The notes under the pieces were generated by a model. That model saw only the letters and a program-made list of their open reading frames with translations. It made no database searches and was not told the DNA's origin. From contig NZ_JACHLP010000003.1 of assembly GCF_014204525.1 (NCBI RefSeq), positions 124,001 through 188,000 of the forward strand: a stretch of DNA of 64,000 nt. The letters run 5' to 3'. Made by a program: the position numbers and the translations under genes. The DNA comes from Roseateles oligotrophus (GTDB lineage Bacteria > Pseudomonadota > Gammaproteobacteria > Burkholderiales > Burkholderiaceae_C). Positions 51,718 to 61,136 of this stretch are shown piece by piece (positions within the stretch are counted from its first letter, which is position 1; every line of letters starts with the position of its first letter).

Positions 51718-51873
51718 ATGTCCCTGGCCCTGGTTCACAGCCGCTCGCTGGACGGCATCAGCGCCGCCGCCGTCAGCGTGGAGGTGCATCTGGCCAACGG
51801 CCTGCCCAGCTTCACCCTGGTGGGCCTGGCCGAGACCGAGGTCAAGGAGTCGCGCGATGATCTAGATGAATAA
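51718..51873 (+). pseudogene. comM: N-terminal fragment of yifB/comM, interrupted by the island
   Basis: Mg-chelatase-like ATPase YifB/ComM, a helicase for branch migration in natural transformation and recombination. MSLALVHSRSLDG, VEVHLANGLP and LVGLAETEVKESRD match the family start. The normal frame stops after codon 47 (at 51858), where four foreign codons and a stop follow. Usual length is about 500 residues, so all ATPase motifs are missing. The remainder of the gene would be expected on the far side of the island. Confidence 0.85.
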
Positions 51874-52055
51874 ATACCGTCCCCTTGCGCCCTGGGAACC
51901 GGGATTCTGAAAAATGACCATCCGGCCCGTCCAAGCCCCCTCCTCGCCCATCTCCCTTTGTGCAAGCAAAAATAAATCCTGTTTACGCTGAGAGCTCAGC
52001 CCGTCATTCGGCGTGCCTGCACTTACCAGCAAGGCGATTGCTGCAAGCTTCTCGA

Positions 52056-54287
52056 TCAAGCCAGCAGGAATACTGACCGCAACACGGCCAGAGCGGCTTC
52101 AACCTTCTCAATTGAGCTGTACTGTTGGCTTCGGATGAAGTCAGGGACCGACTGATTGCGCTCCCTTGCTTCGTACGCGTCGCGAATCAAGCGGACGTCA
52201 TCGTGGCTGACACGCCTTCGGACCTCGCCATAGCGAGACCACTGCTCGAAGGCTTTACCGCCCCCAAACGTCCAGTTCTTGCCGAGGGCCGGCTGTAGGG
52301 CGACTTCGCGCTCCAGGCGCAGCTTCTCTTTGTCCGCATCCCTACGTTGCTTTTCTGCGAGTGCTTCAGCCTGGTTCCGCGCTAGTTGTTCCTCGTGAAG
52401 CTCCCTGGTTCGACGAGTTGCGTACGCTAGGGTGCCGCGCGCTTCATTGGAAAACGCCTCGCCAAACTCCGGAAAGAGCAGCCGGAGCGCCTCGTCGTAC
52501 TTGGGAGGGCATGCATAGGTCGTCGACCCAGACTCGACCAAGCTCAGAACCCTACGAGCCTCATCGCTCACCCGACCTCGCAGCTCCAGGTCGGGGGTCC
52601 GCGCTCCGGATATCCGCAGGCAGGTGAACAGCATGGGCAGGTAGCACCGCAGACTCAACTCGGCCGCAGCCGCAGCGGATTCCATGGCGCGGTATGCATC
52701 GGTGCCGCGCAAGTCTTCGCCTTGCCGTCGGGGCGCTGGACCCATAGCATTGCGCATCGTGTAAAGAAGCACGAGTAGCTTCTGAAGGGTCATCTCGGCC
52801 AACGAGCTCTGTCCCTTGCCCGCGAACGCTGAGAGATAGGCTTCGTGCGTCTCATCCCGCCATTCCGGGTCCGTGATCACATTGCGGATCCTGATCAACT
52901 CTCGGAAGTAGTCCCGCGTTAGCTTCTCAAGCGACTTAGCGCCGAGCTCCCTCCTAAACTGCTGCTGACGCTCCACCCGTGCACGAGCTTCTCGCTCCCG
53001 AGCGAGAGCGGCAATTGCCTTCTGTGCTTTGATCTGCTCCTGCCTGACATGCTCGCGTTCCAAACGCGACCGCTCTAGCGCGACCCGCTCGTCGAACTTC
53101 GGGTTGTATATCCATGTAAACGCCTCCGGGGAGGTCTGCACGAGGTTGCGCAGGGCGTCGATCGTCAATCTGCGCGGCCCGGCCAGGCGCGTTGCATCCA
53201 GCTCAATGCACGGCGTGCCCCGTGCTCTGATCTTGCCGCGCTTGATCTCATCCACGCGATGCGTAACCGCGATTTCTACAATCAGCTCGGACTGATCGAA
53301 CAAACCAGCCGCCTCGCTCGCCTGGCAAATCACATCGGGCACAAGATTTCCCAGATGCTGCTCGAGCCGGACGTCAGAAAGCGTCAACACGCTCGCAGGC
53401 AGCGAAACCCAATGGCTAACTGCCGGCCCGCTCTTAGGGTGATATGTCGCTAGCACCGCATGAGGACCAACACGGACCTGCGGTACTTCTGCTAGCAAGT
53501 TCTTCAGGATACGGTGGAGAAGAGTTTCCTGACGCTCAGCTTCGGTCAACATTGCAAGCCATACCTGATCAGAATAGTGTGATTCGCCAGCCTCGGAATG
53601 CACCTCTTCCGCTTGATCTTCAGCCTCAGGTTCGGTGTCGCAATAGAGGACGGCTTCTTGCAACGCCAGCGCGTCTGCCTTTGCTTGGACGGACTCTTGG
53701 TCCCAATGCTTCTCCATGCACACCCAGTCGGCATCCAACTGCGCCATCGACAAGAGCTTGTCACGATCCCAGGCTGCGATCTCGGGGTCATCGATCAGAA
53801 AAGTGACGATTGCATCAACCGATGCATCGACATATGTCTCAGCACGCAGCTGGAACCGAACTCGTCTGCCGTCCGGCAGTGTGATCAGCGCATTGTGGGT
53901 GTCTATCCATATGGCCGACTGGATGGGTTCATCGATGGGGTCACCGCAGGCCTGCTTGACGTACTCATCGCCGCGATAGCCTTTATGGCGTCCGATTGCT
54001 CGATAGCCAGGCAGCTGCAACCTCCCCGAATCGAGCCAGAGTTGCAGCAGCGCCGCCCGTGATGCAATGCGTAGACACTCGCCGCCTTGAGATCCTGCGT
54101 GATGGCGGAAGGACATCCGATGGGCCCGGGGCTTTAGGAAGTGTTCAGCCGGTCGCCCTGGATTTACAGCCTCGAGCTGTCCGCCACAGCCAGCACAGAG
54201 GCATCGGCAACCCCGCCCCTTCTCTTCGCGGGTGAACATCGATACATGGACGATGCGGCCGTCTTCCTCGCGTCTGGCCCACGCCAT
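52056..54287 (-). CDS. CoiA-like protein with zinc-finger and PD-(D/E)XK-type nuclease motif
   Basis: Protein of 743 residues from the ATG at 54287 (a GTG at 54338 would add 17). It opens with CRCLCAGCGGQL, the CxxC of CoiA proteins. Around residues 325-380, DVICQASEAAG...LIVEIAVTHRVDEIKRGKI and PCIELDATRL match the nuclease domain of competence protein CoiA, with Asp and Glu at motif positions and the Lys of DEIKRGK. The rest is mostly helical and charged, rich in Glu and Arg with a coiled-coil stretch near 420-470. Its role in uptake or processing of foreign DNA is unknown; CoiA-like nucleases turn up in defence neighbourhoods. Confidence 0.7.
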   Translation of the reverse strand: MAWARREEDGRIVHVSMFTREEKGRGCRCLCAGCGGQLEAVNPGRPAEHFLKPRAHRMSFRHHAGSQGGECLRIASRAALLQLWLDSGRLQLPGYRAIGRHKGYRGDEYVKQACGDPIDEPIQSAIWIDTHNALITLPDGRRVRFQLRAETYVDASVDAIVTFLIDDPEIAAWDRDKLLSMAQLDADWVCMEKHWDQESVQAKADALALQEAVLYCDTEPEAEDQAEEVHSEAGESHYSDQVWLAMLTEAERQETLLHRILKNLLAEVPQVRVGPHAVLATYHPKSGPAVSHWVSLPASVLTLSDVRLEQHLGNLVPDVICQASEAAGLFDQSELIVEIAVTHRVDEIKRGKIRARGTPCIELDATRLAGPRRLTIDALRNLVQTSPEAFTWIYNPKFDERVALERSRLEREHVRQEQIKAQKAIAALAREREARARVERQQQFRRELGAKSLEKLTRDYFRELIRIRNVITDPEWRDETHEAYLSAFAGKGQSSLAEMTLQKLLVLLYTMRNAMGPAPRRQGEDLRGTDAYRAMESAAAAAELSLRCYLPMLFTCLRISGARTPDLELRGRVSDEARRVLSLVESGSTTYACPPKYDEALRLLFPEFGEAFSNEARGTLAYATRRTRELHEEQLARNQAEALAEKQRRDADKEKLRLEREVALQPALGKNWTFGGGKAFEQWSRYGEVRRRVSHDDVRLIRDAYEARERNQSVPDFIRSQQYSSIEKVEAALAVLRSVFLLA

Positions 54288-54446
54288 TACCGGCTCAGGC
54301 GGATCAGATCGCTTGGAGTTTTCAGACCTGGCAGTCACGATGCTTTTCTGCGGCTAGGAAAAGAAGGGGTCGGGTAACAATTCTTGGCAATGCGGAGACT
54401 CACATGAGCGCTCTGGCCGGCCTCGCTGAAGAGTTCGCGAAGCTGG

Positions 54447-56021
54447 CTAGACGAAGCGCTGCTTGTAGATATCGTCCGCCATGTAGATTGGCATCGATCC
54501 CATTCGATCATCCGCAGCAGTAGCTGCCCGGCGACGGCGCTCCTCCTGGTTCATGCCGAGGAGGAGGTAGATCAGCGCCGACCTAGCCAACTTCAGCATG
54601 CGCAAAGTGCGTTGCTCCAACTCAGCTACGGTCAACGAATGCGCGAGATCGTCCTTGAACAGGTCGAAGGGCTCGGACGTCGACGCTAGTTCCGGCTGCA
54701 TCATCAAGTGGAGCTTGAGGTACTTGTGTTCCAGGTGATTGCGCAGGTCATGGCAGGCGCGGGCCTCTGGCTCCGTGGTGTCCTTCAAGTCCGGATCAAA
54801 GAAATCCTTGCTCAACCAGTACAACCCACGAAATGCCAGGTTCTCGGTGTTCTCGAACGCGGGCCGAAGCACACCGGTCTTCTTGTCTCGCCAGATGTGC
54901 CTGAAGGAGACCTGTGTCACCGGGATGCCCAACTTTAGATAGTGGTTGAGGAAGAAGGCGATCTTGTCAAAGAGGGAGTAGCTCATCCGAAAGGTTACCT
55001 TCACCTTTTCCGCAGCCAAGCCCAACGCCGGGTAGTCAAGCGTGTTGTATAGCGCCACATCCCGGTCAGAAAAGTGCATGCCTTGGGTCGTGATGCCTTC
55101 GAAGTAGAGCCATCGCGCCGAGACGAACTCTTGCTTCAACTGATTGAAGAGACCCAGCACCACCGGCTTCTCATCGAGCGCCGTCGCGAAAGTCGGGAGC
55201 TGCATCACATCACGCGCAGCAATCGAGTGTGGACCGGTGTCGTTCAGCGGATTCAGGAACAGGCAGTGATCCAAGCACCACTTCCGATAGGCCTGCTCGC
55301 CCGCGTCATCGCCCAGCGAAGACCCCTCGGCGTCGTACCCTGCCGCGAAGGAGGCCAGGTCGACGTGCTCGGCAATCTGACTGGCCACTGCCACGAAGTT
55401 CCTCCTCAATCGCGGATCGCCGTAATGGGGATGCGAATCAAGGTCGGTGATTGCATCAGTCATGTCCGTGTGAGCACTCAAAGCAAGCGCGCATCGGTGG
55501 CCGTCGTCGTACAGACACCGCGCATACGCCATCAAGCCATTACCTCGATTGAACCGGGCCATCCAGAATTTCGGCAGCGTAGTCACGGCACGTGACCACA
55601 GTTCACGCGCCTCAATAAACCGCCCGACAAAGCTCAGCTGATTGCCGAGATTAGTGAGGATCTGGCATTGAACATGACTGGGGAGATCCTCAAAGGTCAC
55701 GCGATTCAGTGCGCGCCGGAGCAGCAATAGCTGTTGCTGCAAAGGTTCCTGATCCCAGGCCCATGCCCGGGTGCAGTCTTGGCGTGCTTCGTTGTGGCGA
55801 TTGGCCCAAGCGTTGGCCCGGTAGTAGTCCAGCAGAGCAAGATCGGTGTCAGCCGTCAGCCTTGACTCGAGTCGATCGGCCCACCCAAGTGCCCGGGTCG
55901 TCATCTCCGGATCAACTGTGTCCATCGCATAGTCGACCAGCAACGCAATTGCACCCAAAGCCTCAGTCGGCTCGACATCTTCCAGGGTTTCCAGCGCTAG
56001 TATCGATTCAAGATCCAACAT
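54447..56021 (-). CDS. LA2681-type HEPN protein with TPR-like N-terminus
   Basis: Protein of 524 residues. The N-terminal part (about residues 20-190) has TPR-like helical pairs (LTNLGNQLSFVGRFIEARELW). The C-terminal LA2681-type HEPN domain contains ALYNTLDYPALGLAAEKVKV, SYSLFDKIAFFLNHYLKLG and the HEPN ribonuclease motif Arg427-N-H-L-E-His432-K-Tyr434 in CHDLRNHLEHKYLKLH. A GAGG sequence precedes the ATG. HEPN domains of this family are predicted RNases of anti-phage and stress systems. It is 180 bases downstream of the AAA+ gene and upstream of the CoiA-like gene, all on one strand. Confidence 0.85.
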   Translation of the reverse strand: MLDLESILALETLEDVEPTEALGAIALLVDYAMDTVDPEMTTRALGWADRLESRLTADTDLALLDYYRANAWANRHNEARQDCTRAWAWDQEPLQQQLLLLRRALNRVTFEDLPSHVQCQILTNLGNQLSFVGRFIEARELWSRAVTTLPKFWMARFNRGNGLMAYARCLYDDGHRCALALSAHTDMTDAITDLDSHPHYGDPRLRRNFVAVASQIAEHVDLASFAAGYDAEGSSLGDDAGEQAYRKWCLDHCLFLNPLNDTGPHSIAARDVMQLPTFATALDEKPVVLGLFNQLKQEFVSARWLYFEGITTQGMHFSDRDVALYNTLDYPALGLAAEKVKVTFRMSYSLFDKIAFFLNHYLKLGIPVTQVSFRHIWRDKKTGVLRPAFENTENLAFRGLYWLSKDFFDPDLKDTTEPEARACHDLRNHLEHKYLKLHLMMQPELASTSEPFDLFKDDLAHSLTVAELEQRTLRMLKLARSALIYLLLGMNQEERRRRAATAADDRMGSMPIYMADDIYKQRFV

Positions 56022-56201
56022 TGCACCTCTTCAAGGGAGTGAATCGCCCCGCGCTTGGTGGAGCGCAGTTGATTTGAGTTAGGCCGGCATGGCATCGACC
56101 TGCCCAGCAAGTTGCTGATCGTATTTCTCTTCAACGTCAGCCGGCGCCCTACGCCTTTGCGTGTTCATTTTTCAAGCGCAGACTTGCCTCTAGGCACACA
56201 A

Positions 56202-57881
56202 TCAATGCCGCACAGCATTTCCCGGAAGACTCATCCAGTGCCGCATAGCCGCGCCCACCGCGCGGCGCAGGGCTCGCAACGACGATATTGACGCTGGGAG
56301 AAGCTGCTCGACTGGCATTCCTGTGAATGTGCCCTGCGGGACGTCCATCTCTCGCTCGATATCTGCAACCACGAACTTAGCGACATGCAGTAGCTCTCTC
56401 CGTGTTGGTCGCCTGATCTCGTGTTCTCGCAATCGACTGCGAAGCGCTTGCGAGAGCCAAACGCTCGAATTGCAGGTCAGCACGAAGACGAAGTTGCTCA
56501 GATCGCATTCCGCCTGCAGATAAACGTCTCGCCAATGCCTGCTCTCGGACGGCTCAAGCAGTGCCAGCAAAGCGTTCTGAACAGAGGGGCTGCCATGTAC
56601 GCTGTCTGCTGCTTTGTCCACTTCGTCCAGCGCAACAAGGACCGTCGCGTTCCCCTTGAGGAGAGGTCGCAGGAGCGGGCTCGGCTGACCCGTGCTCCAC
56701 CCCCGAGCAGTGCCAAGGATCGACATGGCATCACTTGCTCCAGCGAGCGACGCGGAATAGCACTCAAGCCCAAGAACTTCGGCCAATCGACGCGCGAGAT
56801 GCGTCTTGCCGGAGCCCGCCGGGCCGGTCAGCAAGATGTGCTGGAAATGAAGTTTGACCGCGCCGATCTGCCGTCGCCCCACAAGTTCGTCGAACACTGA
56901 GTTGATGGCGTTTGAGCCCCAAAGGAACTCATCGAGCAACTGCGTTCGCCGGAGCTCAAGGTCAACGACCTCCGGCAACGCGGCCACCGGCATGGGCCTG
57001 CGCAAGACTTCAAACTCTTTGAGCATCAGTTTGTCGGCATCATCTTTGCCCGGCGGAAAGCTACCCGCTACGACGGTATGCATCAGCCGGTGCGGGGTTG
57101 GTGTCGGTCGAAGAACGCGAGAGGGGTTCTGTACCGCAGACGCGATTTCCGCCCGGCAGTTCTCGTCCAATAAGCGCGCAAGCGCAGCCACAGCTTCAGG
57201 CCCGTAGATTGCGGCGTCCCGGTCAGCATATTCAAATTTGCTCAGCCTGAGCCAGATCGGCTCGGCGCGCTGCCGGAAGAAATCAACGCGCGCTCGAAGC
57301 TTGCTCCCGCCTCCTATTGGCTCGCAATAGCGGCTGTAGAGACGCAGTAGCCTGATCGCAGCGCGCGCCTCTGAATCTGGCAAGTCACGCTGGGCATCGG
57401 GGGCCATCCTTTCGAGAATCTCAAACGCCCATTGCATTGCAACCAGTGCACGCCTCAGCTTTACCGGATCGCTGGGTTGGAGAACCGGAACGCCAGCCCC
57501 TTCATGGGTGGCTTGATATTCATCAATGATCACCCCTTCGCTCGACAGATACGCCCAGACTGACCATTCCACAACATCAAAGGAGAATTCGCGCTCGAGT
57601 GCACGGTTCGCAACTTCGATCAAGAACTCCAATCGCTCATGCATGTCGCCGTACTCGGTGTCGTAGAACGACGCAATTCGCATGATCGCAGCGGCTCGAC
57701 CCTCATGGTTCTGATCAGGCCTCAACGCGTGATAAGTCTGGATTTGAAGCTCGACATACTCTTCAGGCGAGGCCCAGCTGTAGGGCATCAGCCGGAGGAA
57801 CAGATGCCGCCGGCTATAGGGCAGCGCCCGATAGATCTCGGGGGCGGAGATGCCTTTATGCGTGTCTTGGTACCCGTCCAT
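56202..57881 (-). CDS. AAA+ ATPase, Lon-like but without protease domain
   Basis: Protein of 559 residues from the ATG at 57881 (MDGYQDTHKGISAPEIY). The N-terminal 300 residues are helical and not recognised. The AAA+ module has Walker A GPAGSGKTHLARRLAE near residue 353 and Walker B VLVALDEVDKAAD near 415. The pattern of the segments after Walker A (SLAGASDAMSILGTA), LLALLEP, YDLS-like CDLSNFVFVLTCNS and RLREHEI resembles Lon, but the Lon serine-lysine protease domain is absent; the protein ends right after the helical lid. It may load or remodel a partner, perhaps the HEPN protein encoded next. Confidence 0.85.
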   Translation of the reverse strand: MDGYQDTHKGISAPEIYRALPYSRRHLFLRLMPYSWASPEEYVELQIQTYHALRPDQNHEGRAAAIMRIASFYDTEYGDMHERLEFLIEVANRALEREFSFDVVEWSVWAYLSSEGVIIDEYQATHEGAGVPVLQPSDPVKLRRALVAMQWAFEILERMAPDAQRDLPDSEARAAIRLLRLYSRYCEPIGGGSKLRARVDFFRQRAEPIWLRLSKFEYADRDAAIYGPEAVAALARLLDENCRAEIASAVQNPSRVLRPTPTPHRLMHTVVAGSFPPGKDDADKLMLKEFEVLRRPMPVAALPEVVDLELRRTQLLDEFLWGSNAINSVFDELVGRRQIGAVKLHFQHILLTGPAGSGKTHLARRLAEVLGLECYSASLAGASDAMSILGTARGWSTGQPSPLLRPLLKGNATVLVALDEVDKAADSVHGSPSVQNALLALLEPSESRHWRDVYLQAECDLSNFVFVLTCNSSVWLSQALRSRLREHEIRRPTRRELLHVAKFVVADIEREMDVPQGTFTGMPVEQLLPASISSLRALRRAVGAAMRHWMSLPGNAVRH

Positions 57882-58103
57882 GATGACCTCTGCATGCAAA
57901 AGGCCAGCGTAACCAACTGATAGCTCACTGGATGAGCTAGCATCAGCGGACCGATAGCCAACCACGCACGATCGGCGGCACGCAGTAGAAAGGCATGTCA
58001 GCGAACGCGGTCGCCCCTGACGTAGGTTCCGGAAGCTTGTCTTTTCATTCAATTTCAGGTCACAGTAAAAACGACGGACGGCACCGTACGTGCCTGTCGT
58101 CAC

Positions 58104-58692
58104 GAGCTATCCGTTTGACTACAGGTCAGCTATCGGCACATCGTCGTCAGGCTGCTGGTGTCTCGCCAACTACGCCGAGCCATGGTACGGTGGACGCTAT
58201 GCCAAAGCGCCAGCGCAAGAAAAGTACGGCTGTCGATCGGGATGACGCACGACAACCGACAAGCTCGCTGCACCTCGATACGGCGCTTCACTTGCGCCTC
58301 ATGGCAGAAGGCGGGACCCGCCCTTCCACCTATGCATCTGCCATGGCTGCACTGCAGAGAATCCGCCTACGACGTCTGCGCTAGCGCATTTCTCCAGAGC
58401 GGTATCCGATTGCGGGTAATTGCGGCGAGATCCCGCAATTGCACCTTCGGACCGCAATCAGTGCCTCGCCACCGGCTTTTGCGATCATGGACTGCTGCCG
58501 TTGAGTAGCTGAAAGTCGGCGTCGCGTATGCGACGGTCCGGTGTGCCATGGCAGTAGTCCTTCGCGTCGCGCCTCTGACCGGCTTCTCACGGCCAAGAAA
58601 CTATCAATAGGCAGTGCTCTTTGACGTTGGCGGCCCCGCTCAGGGAGGAAAAGCAGGAGAACTTGTGTTCACGGACAACCATATCGCCATGG
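58104..58692. other. 589-bp stretch with little evident content
   Basis: Only one small frame is plausible (58199-58384, + strand). A stem ATTGCGGG/CCCGCAAT is seen at 58409-58439. No RNA gene, promoter or repeat is evident, and the AAA+ gene and the 58693 gene are on the same strand on its two sides. Confidence 0.4.
58199..58384 (+). CDS. small basic protein, uncertain
   Basis: Frame of 61 residues (MPKRQRKKSTAVDRDDARQP at its start) with a Lys/Arg-rich N-terminus and a helical C-terminus. It has no recognised domain or strong ribosome binding site. It could be a regulator or an unexpressed frame. Confidence 0.25.
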   Translation: MPKRQRKKSTAVDRDDARQPTSSLHLDTALHLRLMAEGGTRPSTYASAMAALQRIRLRRLR

Positions 58693-59667
58693 TTACGCGG
58701 GCCGCTTCGCGAAGCCGACCAAATAGTTGATGAGCGCAATCGCTTTGAGACTGTTCGACTGCGTGCCGTAGTCAACTGACTCGCCATGCAAAACCAAATG
58801 TCGATTGAGCTCCCGCCAGGTGGGCAGGCCCTGATCTTGAATCATGCGATCTCGCTCCCTTTCGCTCGCATTGATGGGCAACACTTGGGCCAAGGGACTC
58901 AGCAGCGCGGCGGAGAACGCGTCAAGAGCAGCGTCGGCGGCGTGTCGAGCCACTTCTGGCAATCCGAGCCTTCGATCCTTGATGAACAGATAGAACCCGG
59001 TCAATTCCAGGCACACGCCGTCCGACTGCGCGAGCAATGTCGGAACCGAGAGGACGAATTCGCCGCGCCCGTGCGCGGCGAAAGCCGCTCTCAAAATTGC
59101 CTCCCTCGCCGGCAACGCCTTGACCAGTTCATCTTCAATTTCAGGCAGCCGGCTTTCGAAGTGAGCAATCAAAGCGGCATCGACCTTGTCCACGTCGCCA
59201 GCAGCGAGCCATTCTTCCAACTTCCACAGTTCGGAAAAACCGAACTGGCCGTCCATATACCACCCGCGTTTGCCCAGCTCCAATAGAGCCGCCTGAATCC
59301 TTGGAGGCATTTCGCGGTATGCCGCGGCCATCTGAGTGATGACGGGACTCAAGAGGGCGGAAACGTCCTTCTGCCATTGGCCGAACTGCCTGATCGCGTC
59401 GGGCAGCTTGGCAAGCATCGGCCTCATCTGCTCCGCGACGCGCGAGAAGGTCTCGCGCACTCCTTGGAACGCCTCCTGCAGTTTCTCTCGGGCGGCCACA
59501 AGTTGCCGACGCTCTTCGTCGCTGATGGGCAAGCCCTCATTCAACCGGCGTTCGAGCTCTATGACTTGGCCAACTTTCAGTGGCCTGGGAGCAGAGTCAG
59601 CAGAGTCCATTCGGTCAAGATCAAGCCGCTCCACTTTTTTTTCGTCTCCAACTGGTTTCTTCGACAA
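58693..59667 (-). CDS. HEPN-like protein (RX4HG motif), TTG start
   Basis: Protein of 324 residues. It begins at a TTG at 59667 (MSKKPVGDEKKVERLDLDRM); GGAGGAG six bases upstream decides this start, and the first ATG would be only 20 codons later. The N-terminal half (about 40-110) is a charged coiled coil. The C-terminal half ends with Arg289-HLVL-His294-Gly in NRHLVLHGESVDYGT, then SLKAIALINYLVGF, a pattern seen in abortive-infection HEPN proteins. No partner gene overlaps it. A role as an RNase effector is inferred from the motif only. Confidence 0.75.
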   Translation of the reverse strand: MSKKPVGDEKKVERLDLDRMDSADSAPRPLKVGQVIELERRLNEGLPISDEERRQLVAAREKLQEAFQGVRETFSRVAEQMRPMLAKLPDAIRQFGQWQKDVSALLSPVITQMAAAYREMPPRIQAALLELGKRGWYMDGQFGFSELWKLEEWLAAGDVDKVDAALIAHFESRLPEIEDELVKALPAREAILRAAFAAHGRGEFVLSVPTLLAQSDGVCLELTGFYLFIKDRRLGLPEVARHAADAALDAFSAALLSPLAQVLPINASERERDRMIQDQGLPTWRELNRHLVLHGESVDYGTQSNSLKAIALINYLVGFAKRPA

Positions 59668-59875
59668 GGCCGCTCCTCCGTAAACGCACGCGCCGCTTGC
59701 GAACGCCTGTCAACGTGAACTCGCAAGGCTTATGAACTGCATAAAAGCGCAAAGAGCCAAACATATCAAACGTCTGCCCCCAATCCCTTGGCGGGCAGCC
59801 CCAGCCGGCGAACCGGCTATAAACGACGGTCAAGCGAGCCACAGAGCTCTTCAATAACTGAATTCAGGGGCGTTC

Positions 59876-61039
59876 ATGTTTTTCTATGTGGATGAGAGCG
59901 GGCACACGGGCTCGGAGTTGTTCGACGCGACCCAACCCGTCTTGTATTACGGGGTCATATCGAGCGACGTAAACCTCGACGTGCTGGCCGATGAGCGGTT
60001 GGTCCCGTTGCGCAAGCGCCTTGGCGTGGACCGGCTGCACGCTGCGCAGCTTGGCGTCGGCAGGCTTGCCACCATCGCTGGCGAGCTGGTGGCCATGCAG
60101 AAGAAGTTTGACTTGCGCTTCGACCTCTACCGGGTGAACAAGCCGGACCACGCCGTCATCTGCTTCTACGACCAAGTCTTCGACCAAGCCATGAACCCGG
60201 CCGTCACTTGGACCAGCTATTGGACGCCGCTGCGATACATCCTGCTGCTGAAGCTCGCTTCCTTGTTCGAGGAGGACGATGCCCGGCTCGCATGGTCCGC
60301 CCGAACCGACACAAACCGCGCGCGCTCCAACGGGAAGTTGATCGAGGTTTGCCAACGAATCGCGGCGCGCGTCGGCGAGCTCCCCGACGCTCGCTCGCAA
60401 CAGCTGATCGGCGACGGCCTCGCCTGGGCCGCCCAGAACCCCGACGCGATTGGCTACAACGTGGATCACGCGGACGACATCAAGCAGATCAGCCCCAACA
60501 TCATCGGATTCCAGTTCGTCATGCACGGCATCGCCAAGCGCATCATGCAGCGCGGCAAGGGGGCCTCGAGGATTGTGGTGGACCGGCAGTCCGAGTTCAA
60601 CAAGGCGCAGAGGACTCTCTCGGAGTTCTTCGCTGCCGCGTCGGGCATCGAAGGCGCCACAGGCCCCGGCATGCCAAAGGTCAGCTTCGCGGGGATGCCC
60701 AAGACACCCATCGAGTTCGCGGCCGGCACCAACAGCGCAGGACTCGAGCTTGTCGATGTCTACCTCTGGATTTTCAAGCGGCTCATCGACGGCAAGGATA
60801 TGGCCCCGGAGCTGATGCCGCTGGTCTATGCCCAAAAGCATCGCGGCAACACTGACGAGGTGTCCTTGCGGGCCATTGAACATCGTTGGGAGCAGCACTT
60901 CGCCAACATGCCCCCGCTTGAGGACATGCCGCCTGAACAGCTCGAAGCGGCGCGGGAGATCATGGCCAAGGAAGAGCAGCGCAGGCAGGTTGCAGTCCAA
61001 AGCCTGCTAGGGCCGCCAGATGCCGCCACGCCCGCTTGA
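59876..61039 (+). CDS. DUF3800 family protein
   Basis: Protein of 387 residues beginning MFFYVDESGHTGSELFDATQ. The acidic DESG motif near the N-terminus and the later IVVDRQSEF acid pair are the hallmarks of DUF3800, a predicted RNase H-fold family. It is divergent from the 58693 HEPN gene. The C-terminus is helical and charged. DUF3800 proteins are frequently found in defence islands, but no activity has been assigned in this sequence. Confidence 0.85.
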   Translation: MFFYVDESGHTGSELFDATQPVLYYGVISSDVNLDVLADERLVPLRKRLGVDRLHAAQLGVGRLATIAGELVAMQKKFDLRFDLYRVNKPDHAVICFYDQVFDQAMNPAVTWTSYWTPLRYILLLKLASLFEEDDARLAWSARTDTNRARSNGKLIEVCQRIAARVGELPDARSQQLIGDGLAWAAQNPDAIGYNVDHADDIKQISPNIIGFQFVMHGIAKRIMQRGKGASRIVVDRQSEFNKAQRTLSEFFAAASGIEGATGPGMPKVSFAGMPKTPIEFAAGTNSAGLELVDVYLWIFKRLIDGKDMAPELMPLVYAQKHRGNTDEVSLRAIEHRWEQHFANMPPLEDMPPEQLEAAREIMAKEEQRRQVAVQSLLGPPDAATPA

Positions 61040-61136
61040 ACGGGGCCGTTTTCCCTGCCGATCATCGACGAAGCTCAGCCGCCAAGCGCAATTGAGCCGT
61101 AGACGGTTTGACCTCTGACCTCGCTAGCATTTCCGC

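Noticed and set aside
51862-52059. 65-residue frame on the minus strand at the comM/island junction
   Set aside because: It starts with a TTG that overlaps the CoiA-like stop and runs into comM DNA. It has no recognised domain and is more likely junction sequence.
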